From JAOUEA01 sp963790335 (lineage in GTDB: Bacteria; Actinomycetota; UBA4738; HRBIN12), in NCBI GenBank assembly GCA_963790335.1, contig CAWBOB010000002.1:186001-250000 (forward strand): a DNA stretch of 64,000 bases, written 5' to 3'. This document shows positions 7,855-17,384 of the stretch, in pieces. Every line of letters begins with the position of its first letter. Within the stretch, counting starts at the first letter, position 1. A model generated the notes under the pieces. That model was given only the letters and a program-made list of their open reading frames with translations, was not told the origin of the DNA and made no database searches. A program made the translations under genes and the position numbers.

Positions 7855-8562
7855 ATGGCGTTCGAGGTGCTTCCTGCTATCGACGTATCCTACGGCCGGC
7901 TGGCGTCGTACGGAGCGCACGGGCCCGTGCCGGTCGAGGCGTTCGGCGGCGATCCGGTCGCGGCCGCCCGTTCCTACGCCGAGGCCGGCGCGCGATGGAT
8001 CCACGTGGTCGACATGGACCTCGCCTTCGAGGGTGAGGCCCGCAACCGCGACGTGGTGGGGCGGATCGCCGGCATCGGCCCGGCCGTGCAGGCGAGCGGC
8101 GGCATCGACACGGCCGACGAGGCCCAGGCGATGCTCGACGCGGGAGCGCGACGGGTCGTGCTCGGCTCGCGAGCGTTCGGCGACGAGGCGTCGGTCGCCG
8201 CGTCGATCGAGCGCCTGGGCGACCGGCTCGTGATCGGCGTCGAGACCGACGCGGGCCGCATCCGATCGCGAGGAGCCGCGCCGGTCGACCTGCCGCTCGC
8301 CGAGACGCTCGGGTGGCTCGTCGCGGCCGGAGCACACGCGTTCCTCGTCACCGCCGTTGCGAGCGTCGGGACGCTCGAGGGACCCGACGTCGCCACGGTG
8401 AGGCGCGTGGTGCGTTCAGGCCGGCCGGTGCTCGCGGCGGGTGGTATCGCGTCCGTCGCCGACCTCGCCTCCGTGCGCCGGGCGGGTGCCGCCGGGGCGG
8501 TCGTCGGGCGCGCGGCGCTCGAGGGCGGTCTCGACCTCGTGACCGCGCTCGATCTCTCCTGA
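7855..8562 (+). CDS. priA: HisA/PriA-family (beta-alpha)8 isomerase with altered active site
   Basis: 235 residues. HisA isomerises ProFAR in histidine synthesis; actinobacterial PriA also does the TrpF step of tryptophan synthesis. The location directly upstream of trpC-trpB-trpA, with no trpF nearby, fits PriA. The N-terminal catalytic Asp is present (PAIDVSYGR), as are the phosphate-binding segments ASGGI and AGGIAS. However, the motif that is normally TDIxxDGT reads TAVASVGT, so the general-acid Asp is Val and the Asp after the Thr is Ala. The Asp of the fifth strand appears as Glu in GVETDAG. The start is the ATG 8 nt after a TAGGGT element. Family membership is clear; catalytic competence and the choice between HisA, TrpF and both activities are open. 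Confidence 0.8.
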   Translation: MAFEVLPAIDVSYGRLASYGAHGPVPVEAFGGDPVAAARSYAEAGARWIHVVDMDLAFEGEARNRDVVGRIAGIGPAVQASGGIDTADEAQAMLDAGARRVVLGSRAFGDEASVAASIERLGDRLVIGVETDAGRIRSRGAAPVDLPLAETLGWLVAAGAHAFLVTAVASVGTLEGPDVATVRRVVRSGRPVLAAGGIASVADLASVRRAGAAGAVVGRAALEGGLDLVTALDLS

Positions 8563-8584
8563 CCGGGTTCCCCAGGCGTCTCGG

Positions 8585-8590
8585 TAGACT
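8585..8590 (+). promoter_or_regulatory. -10 element of trpC (leaderless type)
   Basis: TAGACT ends 10 nt before the ATG at 8601, with no Shine-Dalgarno sequence between. Confidence 0.45.
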
Positions 8591-8600
8591 CGCGGACCCG

Positions 8601-9382
8601 ATGGGCTTCCTCTCCGATCACGTTCGAGCGGTGCGCCAGACCCTCGCCGATCGGCCACTCGACGAGGGCGCGCTGCTCGCGCGAGCCGCGGCCCGGCCGC
8701 CCGCGCGTGGGTTCGCGGCGGCGCCTTCGCGGGCGCGTCCCCGCCCTGATCGCCGAGGTGAAGCGCGCCTCGCCGAGCGCCGGGGCGATCGCCGACGACG
8801 TGGACCCCGTCGCGCAGGCGGTCGCGTACGCCGAGGGGGGAGCCGCGGCGATCTCGGTGCTCACGGAGTCGCGACACTTCCACGGGTCGCTCGCCGATCT
8901 CGACGCGGTGCGCGTCGCCGTCGATGTGCCGGTGCTGCGCAAGGACTTCCTCGTGCACCCTGCCCAGGTGATCGAGGCCCGAGCTCGTGGGGCCGACGCC
9001 GTGCTCCTCATCACCGCGTGCCTCACCGACGGCGAACTCACGGCCATGCTCGCGGTCGCGCGTGACCTCGGCATGGATGCGCTCATCGAGATCCATGCCG
9101 ACGACGAGCTCGACCGCGCCGTGGCGAGCGGCGCGCCCGTGATCGGCGTGAACGCGAGGGACCTCGAGACCCTCGAGGTCGACGTGGAGCGCGCGCTCGA
9201 GCGGATCGGCCGCATCCCGCCCGACCGCATCGCCGTGTTCGAGTCGGGAGTGCGCAGCCGGCGCCGACGCCCAGGCGGCCGTCGATGCCGGTGCGTCTGC
9301 CATCCTGGTGGGTGAAGCGCTCATGCGTGCCGGTGATCCCCGCGCCGCGGTGGGTAGCCTCGTGATGTCGCGCGACGCGTGA
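8601..9382 (+). CDS. trpC: Indole-3-glycerol phosphate synthase, reading frame broken twice
   Basis: Forms indole-3-glycerol phosphate in tryptophan synthesis. Signatures are IAEVKRASPSAG (substrate-binding Lys), VLRKDFLVHPAQVIEARARGADAVLLI (Lys and Glu), VNARDLET and a C-terminal ILVGEALMRAGDP. No single frame covers the protein. The first about 41 residues (MGFLSDHVRAVRQTLADRPL...) are in one frame. An extra C at about 8724-8725 shifts to the frame of the core, and a second extra base at about 9258-9259 shifts to the frame of the last about 42 residues, which ends at TGA 9380-9382. Removing both bases gives about 259 residues, the normal TrpC length. Two hits in one biosynthetic gene with no other decay suggest sequence error. 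Confidence 0.85.
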
Positions 9383-9410
9383 GCACGCGACCGACCAGGG
9401 AAGGAGCGCC

Positions 9411-10634
9411 GTGACGAGCCCGGAGACCGTGAACGCCGTACCCGACGCCCGCGGGCGCTTCGGCGAGCACGGGGGGCGCTACGTGCCCGAGGTGCTGATC
9501 CCGGCGCTCGACGAGCTCGCCGACGCCTGGACGACGCTCCGCGCCGACCCCGGCTTCCGCGACGAGCTCGCAGCGCTCAGCCGCGACTTCGTCGGCCGCC
9601 CGACGCCGATCACGCAGGCGTCGAGGCTCGGCGATGAGCTGGGCTACGACATCTGGCTCAAGCGTGAGGACCTCGCGCACACGGGCGCGCACAAGATCAA
9701 CAACGCGCTCGGGCAGGCGTTGCTCGCGAAGCGGCTCGGCAAGCGGCGCATCATCGCCGAGACGGGCGCCGGCCAGCACGGGGTCGCGACCGCCACCGCC
9801 TGCGCGCTGCTCGGCCTCCCGTGCGTGGTGTACATGGGGGAGGAGGACACGCATCGCCAGGCCCCGAACGTGGCCCGCATGAAGCTGCTGGGCGCCGAGG
9901 TGGTGCCGGTCACCGCCGGTACCAAGACCCTCAAGGAAGCCGTCAACGCCGCCCTGCGTGACTGGGCGGCCACCGTGACCGACACGCACTACATCATCGG
10001 CTCGGTGGTGGGGCCGCACCCGTTCCCGCAGCTCGTGCGCGACCTGCAGCGCGTGATCGGCGACGAGGCGCGAGCGCAGTACGCCGAGCGCACCGGCGCC
10101 GACCCCGAGGTGGTCACCGCGTGCGTCGGCGGCGGGTCCAACGCGATCGGCATGTTCACCGCGTTCGTCGGCGCTCCGGGGGTTCGGCTCGTCGGCGTGG
10201 AAGCCGGTGGCCGCGGCATGGGCCTGGGCGAGCACTGCTCCTCGATCACGAAGGGGCAGCCCGGCGTGTTGCACGGTGCCATGAGCTATCTGCTGCAAGA
10301 CGACGACGGTCAGATCGTGGAGACGCACTCGATCTCTGCCGGTCTCGACTACCCGGGCGTCGGACCGGAGCATGCCTGGTTGCACGACCAAGGACTGGCC
10401 GACTACGTGAGCGTCACCGACGCCGACGCGCTCGCCGGGTTCCGGGCGCTCGCGCGCACCGAGGGCATCCTGCCTGCGCTCGAGCCCGCGCACGTCATCG
10501 GATGGCTCCTGCACCGTCCGCTCGCCGACCGCGCGCGCGTGCTCGTGTGCCTCTCGGGTCGCGGCGACAAGGATCTCGACACCGTCCTCGCGGCGCTCGG
10601 AGACGAGGTCTCGCCCGCGGCGAGCGGCACCTGA
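9411..10634 (+). CDS. trpB: Tryptophan synthase beta chain
   Basis: PLP enzyme condensing indole with serine, 407 residues. The PLP-binding lysine lies in HTGAHKINNALGQ; GSNAIGMF forms the phosphate-binding loop and CLSGRGDKD the C-terminal motif. The GTG start at 9411 has a good ribosome binding site (AAGGAG, 5 nt upstream). It lies 28 nt after trpC and overlaps trpA by one base. The frame is intact. Confidence 0.97.
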   Translation: MTSPETVNAVPDARGRFGEHGGRYVPEVLIPALDELADAWTTLRADPGFRDELAALSRDFVGRPTPITQASRLGDELGYDIWLKREDLAHTGAHKINNALGQALLAKRLGKRRIIAETGAGQHGVATATACALLGLPCVVYMGEEDTHRQAPNVARMKLLGAEVVPVTAGTKTLKEAVNAALRDWAATVTDTHYIIGSVVGPHPFPQLVRDLQRVIGDEARAQYAERTGADPEVVTACVGGGSNAIGMFTAFVGAPGVRLVGVEAGGRGMGLGEHCSSITKGQPGVLHGAMSYLLQDDDGQIVETHSISAGLDYPGVGPEHAWLHDQGLADYVSVTDADALAGFRALARTEGILPALEPAHVIGWLLHRPLADRARVLVCLSGRGDKDLDTVLAALGDEVSPAASGT

Positions 10635-11407
10635 TGCCAGCCTTGGAGACGGCCCTCCGAGCCCGGCGTGAGCAGGGCGGCAAGGCCTTCGTGCCCTACG
10701 TCACGGGCGGGTTCCCGGGGGTCGACGCCGAGCTGCTGCGAGCGCTCGCCGACATCGGCGCCGACGCGATCGAGGTCGGCGTGCCGCATTCCGACCCGAT
10801 CATCGACGGCGGGGTGATCCAGCAGGCCTCGTCGTCCGCGCTCGCCGCCGGAGCGCACCCGCGTGACGTGCTGGCCGCGATCGACGAGGCGGCGCTCGGC
10901 GTGCCGGTCGCCGTGATGACCTACGTGAACCCGGTGCTGCGCCGCGGTGTCGATGCGTTCCTCGACGATGCGGTCGAGGCCGGCGTGGCGGGCATGATCG
11001 TGCCGGACCTGCCGGTCGACGAAGCCGACGCGTTCGGCGCATCGTGCGCCGCGAGGCAGATCGATGCCGTGCTGCTCGCCGCGCCCGGATCGACCGAGGC
11101 CCGGCTCGCGGCGGTCGCGGACCGCGCGCACGGCTTCGTCTACTGCGTGGCACGGTACGGCGTCACCGGCGGGGGCGACGAGCTCGGCACCACGGCCGAG
11201 ACGCTGGTCGCGGCGCTCCGCCCCATGACCGACCTTCCGCTCCTCGTCGGCGTCGGCGTCGGCACGCCCGGGCAGGCGGCGGAGGCGGCCGGGTTCGCCG
11301 ACGGTGTCATCGTGGGCAGCGCCCTCATGGCGAGGATGATCGACGGTGACCGCGGGGGCATGCTCGAGCTGGCCGCCGACTTCCGGGCCGCTCTGGCCCT
11401 CGGATGA
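10634..11407 (+). CDS. trpA: Tryptophan synthase alpha chain
   Basis: Cleaves indole-3-glycerol phosphate and channels indole to TrpB. 257 residues; the catalytic Glu lies in IEVGVPHSDP (usually ELGVPFSDP) and the catalytic Asp in IIDGG. GFVYCVARYGVTGG and the C-terminal GVGVGTPGQA phosphate site are present. Its ATG overlaps the trpB stop (TGATG), so translation is coupled. No trpD or trpE is seen in the window. Confidence 0.96.
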   Translation: MPALETALRARREQGGKAFVPYVTGGFPGVDAELLRALADIGADAIEVGVPHSDPIIDGGVIQQASSSALAAGAHPRDVLAAIDEAALGVPVAVMTYVNPVLRRGVDAFLDDAVEAGVAGMIVPDLPVDEADAFGASCAARQIDAVLLAAPGSTEARLAAVADRAHGFVYCVARYGVTGGGDELGTTAETLVAALRPMTDLPLLVGVGVGTPGQAAEAAGFADGVIVGSALMARMIDGDRGGMLELAADFRAALALG

Positions 11408-11472
11408 TCGGCCGGTGCATCCCGGCGCATGCTCTGGCACGTATGCACGGACAGGCTGATCCGATGGAGCGA

Positions 11473-11502
11473 TTGGCTTGGAGGTTCGAGATGTGGTACC
11501 AA
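11473..11502 (+). promoter_or_regulatory. Possible promoter of the branched-chain amino acid ABC operon
   Basis: TTGGCT (11473-11478), 18-nt spacer and TACCAA (11497-11502) lie 35 nt before the binding-protein start. The match is weak, but this is the only candidate seen in the 130-nt gap after trpA. Confidence 0.35.
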
Positions 11503-11537
11503 CACCCGTCTCGAAACACGAAAAGGAAGGGGGCCCC

Positions 11538-12857
11538 ATGAAGCGTCGATCCTGGCTAACGGTGGTAGCCACCGTAGCCGTGCTCGCCTTGGTGGCGAGC
11601 GCATGTTCGAACGACGACGGCACCGGCGGCGAGCCGACGGCCGGTGGTGACACCGGGGCGACCGCCGACGAGTTCGGCGTGATCGAGATCGGTGCGGATG
11701 AGCCGATCAACCTCGGTGTCGCGCAGGTGATCAGCGGCGCCGACGCCGCCCTGGGCACCGACCAGGTCAACGGCATCAACCTGGCGGTCGACTATCTGGA
11801 CAACACGTTCGATGCGACTCCCGGCACGCTGCTCGATCACCCCGTCGAGCTGAAGGTCGAGGACGAGCTCTGCTCCGCCGAAGGCGGACAGGCTGCCGGC
11901 ACGGCGCTCGCCGCCGACCCGACGATCGTCGGCGTCATCGGCACGAGCTGCTCGAGCGCGGCGCTCGGCGTCGCCGACACGATCCTCGGCGACAAGGGCA
12001 TCCTGCTGTTCTCGGGATCGAACACCAGCCCGGCGCTGACCGATCCAGAGGCGCACCAGCCGTTCTACGCGCGCACGGCCCACAACGACCGCATCCAGGG
12101 TGCGATCGTCGCCGAGTTCGCCCTGAAGGAGGGCGCGACGAAGATGGCGACGATCCACGACGAGAGCCCGTACACCCAGGGCCTCACTGCCGCGGCCGCC
12201 GTCAACTTCGAGGCCGGTGACGGGACCGTGACGGTGCAGGAGCAGATCAACTCCGAGGACACCGACTTCAAGCCGGTGCTGCAGTCGATCGCCGACACCG
12301 ACCCCGACGTGCTGTACGCGCCGGTATTCGTGGCGGCGTGCTCGCTGATCCTCAAGCAGGCGGCCGACATCATGCCCGACGTCACGATCATGGCGTCCGA
12401 TGGCTGCCAGAGCACCGACACCATCAAGACCGCGGGCGAGGATGCGATCGAGGGCGTCTTCCTGTCGGGGCCTGACACGTCGGCCTATCAGGAGGGCGAG
12501 TTCTACTCCAACGAGTTCCTGCCGGCCTACGAGGAGCAGTTCTCCACCCAGCCGACGTCGGTGTTCCACGCGCACGCTTTCGACGCGACGAACATCCTGT
12601 TCGATGCGATCGAGCAGGTCGCCGTGCAGAACGAGGACGGCTCACTGGAGATCTCTCGCACGGAACTCCGCGACGCGGTGTTCGCGACGTCCGGGTACGA
12701 AGGACTGAGCGGCATCATCACCTGCGACGAGTTCGGTGACTGCGCGACCGACGTGGTCATCGGCATCTTCGAGGGACCGAACTGGCCCGTGGAGGGCGGC
12801 ACCGGAGACGGCAAGCCGGTGTACACCGACACCAAGTCCCTGGACGACGTCCTGTAA
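11538..12857 (+). CDS. livK: Branched-chain amino acid-type ABC substrate-binding lipoprotein
   Basis: Extracytoplasmic receptor (periplasmic binding protein type I fold), 439 residues. The signal peptide has a lipobox LVASAC with the lipidated Cys at residue 23, followed by a Gly/Thr/Asp-rich linker. The core contains GVAQVISGADAALG, GVIGTSCSSAALGVADTI and an FHAHAFDATNIL segment. The start at 11538 has a strong purine-rich site (AAGGAAGGGGG). It is the first gene of an SBP-H-M-G-F operon, and a strong hairpin separates it from the permease gene. The ligand is not determinable; Leu/Ile/Val or another amino acid or amide is typical. Confidence 0.9.
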   Translation: MKRRSWLTVVATVAVLALVASACSNDDGTGGEPTAGGDTGATADEFGVIEIGADEPINLGVAQVISGADAALGTDQVNGINLAVDYLDNTFDATPGTLLDHPVELKVEDELCSAEGGQAAGTALAADPTIVGVIGTSCSSAALGVADTILGDKGILLFSGSNTSPALTDPEAHQPFYARTAHNDRIQGAIVAEFALKEGATKMATIHDESPYTQGLTAAAAVNFEAGDGTVTVQEQINSEDTDFKPVLQSIADTDPDVLYAPVFVAACSLILKQAADIMPDVTIMASDGCQSTDTIKTAGEDAIEGVFLSGPDTSAYQEGEFYSNEFLPAYEEQFSTQPTSVFHAHAFDATNILFDAIEQVAVQNEDGSLEISRTELRDAVFATSGYEGLSGIITCDEFGDCATDVVIGIFEGPNWPVEGGTGDGKPVYTDTKSLDDVL

Positions 12858-12870
12858 GACCCGGTGAGAT

Positions 12871-12908
12871 GATCCCGGGGCGGCCGCCGCTCGAGCCGCC
12901 CCGGGATC
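12871..12908 (+). terminator. Perfect 14-bp hairpin between binding protein and permease genes
   Basis: GATCCCGGGGCGGC (12871-12884) and GCCGCCCCGGGATC (12895-12908) are perfect complements around a 10-nt loop, starting 14 nt after the livK stop. There is no T-run. The position suggests partial termination or 3'-end protection of the binding-protein message. Confidence 0.75.
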
Positions 12909-12935
12909 ACTCCTGACGAGAGGGGCGGGCGAGTC

Positions 12936-14037
12936 GTGTCGGATCCGGGGACGGCACGAGCAGGCGACGCACGACTGGGCGGGTTCGCCACACTGCCGTG
13001 GCGGCGCATCATCCTCGTGGTGCTGGGCGCCACGATCGCGTTCGTGGTGGTCGTCGGGGCCTATCGGACCCTCACGCTTCCCGGCGGACGACCGGTACTC
13101 CGGCAACTTCTGGATCGACCAGACCGTGAACGGCCTGGGCCAGGGCGCCATCCTCGCGCTCATCGCGCTCGGGTACACGCTCGTCTACGGCATCCTGCGC
13201 ATGATCAACTTCGCGCACGGCGAGGTGTTCATGGCCGGAGCGTTCATCTCGTTCTTCTTCGCCGACGCGTACCAGAGGAGCGGGTTCCTCAACTCGAACC
13301 CGTACGTCTCGTTGACGATCGTGCTGGCCGTTTCGATCGTCGCGTCGGTCGTCGTCGCGGTACTGCTCGAGCGGATCGCCTACCGGCGCCTGCGGAACGC
13401 CCCGAGGCTCGTGCCGCTGATCACCGCGATCGGAGCCTCGCTGTTCATCCAGAGCGCGTTCCGAGGGTTCTTCGGGCCCCAGCCGCGCGGCTACCCGCGG
13501 CCGACTCTGCTCGAAGGATCGATCGAGCTCGTCGGCGTCTCCGTGTCGAAGGTGCAAGTGCTCGTGTTCGTCGCGGCGCTCGTGGCGATGGTCGCCTTGC
13601 AGCTGTTCGTGAACCGCAGCCGCACGGGCCGCTCGATGCGCGCCGTCGCCGCCGACAGCGAGATCGCGAGCCTGATGGGCATCAACGTCGATCGCGTCGT
13701 GGTGATCACGTTCATCGTCGGCGGGGTGCTGGCCGGCATCGCCGGCGTGCTCTTCTCGCTCGCGTTCACGCAGGTCGTGTTCACGATGGGCTTCCGGCCC
13801 GGCATCGCCGCCTTCACCGCTGCGGTGCTCGGCGGCATCGGCAGCATCGGAGGCGCGGCCCTCGGCGGGTTCGTGATCGGATTGCTGCAAGCGCTCGGGC
13901 CCGCCCTGTTCCTCAGGGGGTTCGGCATCCCGAGCGCGTACTCGCTCCGCGACGTGTTCGTCTTCCTGGTGCTGATCCTCGTGCTGGTGTTCCGCCCGGG
14001 TGGACTGCTCGGCTCGGGCGACGCGGAGAAGGTCTGA
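12936..14037 (+). CDS. livH: Branched-chain amino acid ABC permease LivH, frame broken near the N-terminus
   Basis: Inner-membrane permease. The first about 48 residues from the GTG at 12936 (good GAGAGGGGCGGG upstream) include one membrane segment (IILVVLGATIAFVVVVG) and end at LTLP. An extra base at about 13080-13085 then shifts the frame, after which DDRYSGNFWIDQTVNGLGQG leads into a typical LivH core (LGYTLVYGILRMINFAHGE, GRSMRAVAAD, GGIGSIGGAALGG). Corrected length is about 366 residues. A GTG inside the second frame at 13126 could make a shorter 303-residue LivH, so some function might survive even if the shift is real. The stop overlaps the livM start (TGATG). Confidence 0.85.
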
Positions 14038-15818
14038 TGCGCCCGGCCGTACGCATCGGGATCATCGCCGGCATGGTCACGACCTTCCTCGCGGCCGTCG
14101 GGTTGGTCGGCAACTTCACCGACCTGAACCTGATCGGCGAGGAGGTCACGTTCGCGCAGTTGATGCTCGTGCTGCCACCCCTGGTGGCGGGGTACGTGGC
14201 CACCCTGCCCAAGGTGGAGGCCGGGGAGATCGTCGAGCTCGCTCGACCCCGGGCCGCAATGACCGGTGCGGCGACCGGTGCGATGTCGGGGGTCGTCTTC
14301 GCGGCGTTCGCGGTGTTCGTCGACACGTTCGGCGTCGAGCGCGTCCGCGCGGTGCTGCTCAACGTCACGCCGACGCTGATGGACTTCGTCACCGGCGGCC
14401 GCCCGATCGTCGCGGCCGCTGCCATCCTCGTCGTCGTCTCGACGGTCGCGGGCGCCGCCGGAGCCACGTACCGCACCCTGCCCGATGCCATCCGTCGTCC
14501 GCTCGGATCGGCGGTCTGGGTGACGCTCCTGTTCGGGTTCCTGCAGCGCATCGTGCCGATCGCCTTCGACCAGCTCGACATCGAGCGTGACTGGCTCTAC
14601 AGCAGGCAGACCGACGGCCTGACGTGGATCGGGGCAACGTTGATCGCCCTGATCGCGGTCACTGCTTCGGTCGTGAAGTCCCGCAAGGGGAAGGTCATCC
14701 GAGAGGCGATCCTCGCTCGTCGCGACCGCGGCGGCGAGGAGCGACGGCTCACGCCACTCAGCTTCGTGCTCATGGCCGTGGCGCTCGCCGTCGTGCTGAT
14801 CGCCCCCCATGTGCTCGGCGCCGTGATCTCGGAGGTGCTCGGCACCGTCATGGTCTTCGCGCTCCTCGGGCTCGGTCTGAACATCGTCGTCGGATACGCC
14901 GGGCTGCTCGACCTGGGCTACGTGTTCTTCTTCACGCTCGGGGCGTACTCGCTCGCACTGCTCACCGGGGCGACCCTCAACACGTTCATCGGGTCGTCGG
15001 AGCCCGCGCTCGTGTCCGACCTGAACTTCTACGTCGCGATCCCGATCGTCGTGCTGATCGCCGCGGGGGCGGGCGTGCTGATCGGCGCCCCGGTCCTGCG
15101 TCTGCGCGGCGACTACCTCGCCCTCGTCACGCTCGGCCTCGGCGAGATGATCGTCGTGCTCGTGACGAGCCCTTGGCTGGAGCCGCTCGTGGGCGGGCCG
15201 CAGGGCATGCGCGACATCACGAACGCCGCGATCGGTAGCTTCGGGTTCCGCGACCCGAAGCACTTCTATTACCTCGCGTTCGCCTTCGTGCTGCTCGCCC
15301 TGTTCGTCTCGTGGCGCCTCGCGAACTCCCGCGTCGGCCGGGCCTGGACCGCGCTCCGCGAGGACGAGCAGGTCGCCGACGCCATGGGCGTCAGCACGAC
15401 GTCGTACAAGCTGCTCGCGTTCGCCATCGGCGGCGCGATCGGGTCCCTCGGCGGCGCCCTGTTCGCCGTGAAGATCGGGTCGCTCACGCCCGCGAGCTTC
15501 CAGGTGCTCGTCTCGATCCAGGTGCTCGGCATCGTGATCCTGGGTGGCATCGGCAGCCTTCCCGGCGTCATCACCGGCTCCCTCGTGCTGGTCGGGCTCC
15601 CCGGCCTCCTGCGCGAGTTCGAGGAGTACCGCCTGCTGGCCTACGGCGCCGCGGTGGTAGCCGTGATGCTGCTGCGGCCCGAAGGCATCATCCCCAACGT
15701 GCGCCGCAGCCGCGAGCTGCATGAGGACGAACGCGATCAGGATCGTTGGGTCCGAGACGTGACCACCGACGAGCCCGTGGCCCCGACCGCCACACCCACG
15801 GGGGAGGGGGCCGGGTGA
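14037..15818 (+). CDS. livM: Branched-chain amino acid ABC permease LivM with long N-terminal membrane extension
   Basis: 593 residues. From about residue 240 it is a typical LivM (GLGLNIVVGYAGLLDLGYV, LRLRGDYLALVTLGLGEM, RVGRAWTALREDEQVADAMG, GGIGSLPGVITG). The first about 235 residues are extra. They hold about six predicted membrane spans (near 4-25, 38-58, 75-100, 125-148, 155-178 and 200-220) and no LivM motif. LivM proteins are usually 300-450 residues, so this is an added membrane module. The C-terminal tail is charged and then Pro/Thr-rich. The ATG overlaps livH by one base and livG overlaps by four. Confidence 0.9.
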   Translation: MRPAVRIGIIAGMVTTFLAAVGLVGNFTDLNLIGEEVTFAQLMLVLPPLVAGYVATLPKVEAGEIVELARPRAAMTGAATGAMSGVVFAAFAVFVDTFGVERVRAVLLNVTPTLMDFVTGGRPIVAAAAILVVVSTVAGAAGATYRTLPDAIRRPLGSAVWVTLLFGFLQRIVPIAFDQLDIERDWLYSRQTDGLTWIGATLIALIAVTASVVKSRKGKVIREAILARRDRGGEERRLTPLSFVLMAVALAVVLIAPHVLGAVISEVLGTVMVFALLGLGLNIVVGYAGLLDLGYVFFFTLGAYSLALLTGATLNTFIGSSEPALVSDLNFYVAIPIVVLIAAGAGVLIGAPVLRLRGDYLALVTLGLGEMIVVLVTSPWLEPLVGGPQGMRDITNAAIGSFGFRDPKHFYYLAFAFVLLALFVSWRLANSRVGRAWTALREDEQVADAMGVSTTSYKLLAFAIGGAIGSLGGALFAVKIGSLTPASFQVLVSIQVLGIVILGGIGSLPGVITGSLVLVGLPGLLREFEEYRLLAYGAAVVAVMLLRPEGIIPNVRRSRELHEDERDQDRWVRDVTTDEPVAPTATPTGEGAG

Positions 15819-16602
15819 GCGCCCCGCTGCTCCAGGTCGACGGGGTCACGAAGCGCTTCGGAGGGTTGAACGCCCTCAACGACCTGTCGTTCGAAGTGGC
15901 CGAGGGCGAGATCGTCTCGGTGATCGGTCCGAACGGCGCCGGCAAGTCCACGGTGTTCAACGTGGTCACCGGTCTCTACCCGCCCGACGAAGGTGACGTT
16001 CGGTTCCGCGGGCAGAGCATCGTGGGGTTCTCGCCGAACCGGATCACCCGCGCGGGCATCGCACGCACGTTCCAGAACGTGCACCTGTTCCCGAACATGA
16101 CGGTGCTCGAGAACGCGATGGTCGGCCAGCACTCCCGGACCAAGGCAGGCGTGTTCGGCGCGATCTTCCGGCCTCCGGCCGTTCGTCGCGAGGAAGACGC
16201 GATCCGCGAGCGTGCCAAGGAGTGCCTGGCGTTCTTCGGGTCACGCCTCGCCGGCTACCGGCAGGAGCAGCCGGCGTTCGCGCTCTCGTACGCGAACCGC
16301 CGGCGTCTCGAGATGGCCCGGGCGCTCGCGACCGACCCGGCCATGATGCTGCTCGACGAGCCGACGGCGGGCATGAACCCGAGGGAGACGCTGGAGCTGC
16401 GTGACCACATCGTGCGCATGCGCGACGAGCTCGGGCTCACCGTGCTCGTGATCGAGCACGACATGCGGGTGGTCAAGGGCGTGTCCGATCGCGTGGTCGC
16501 CTGCGACTACGGTCGCAAGATCGCCGAGGGCACGTACGAGCAGGTGGCGAACGACGAGCAGGTCGTCGAGGCCTACCTCGGCCGCCGGCACGAGGAGCTC
16601 GG

Positions 16603-16606
<4 letters not shown>
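15815..16606 (+). CDS. livG: Branched-chain amino acid ABC ATPase LivG
   Basis: Cytoplasmic ATPase, 263 residues from a GTG overlapping livM (GTGA). Walker A is GPNGAGKST, the signature region is FALSYANRRRLEMARAL (LSYANRR in place of LSGGQQR, common in LivG), Walker B is MMLLDEPTAGMNP and the switch His is in VIEHDM. RTFQNVHLFPNMTVLENAMVG is the typical Q-loop region of LivG. It acts with LivF on LivH and LivM. Confidence 0.95.
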
Positions 16607-17373
<767 letters not shown>

Positions 17374-17384
17374 GCCCGCTTCCC

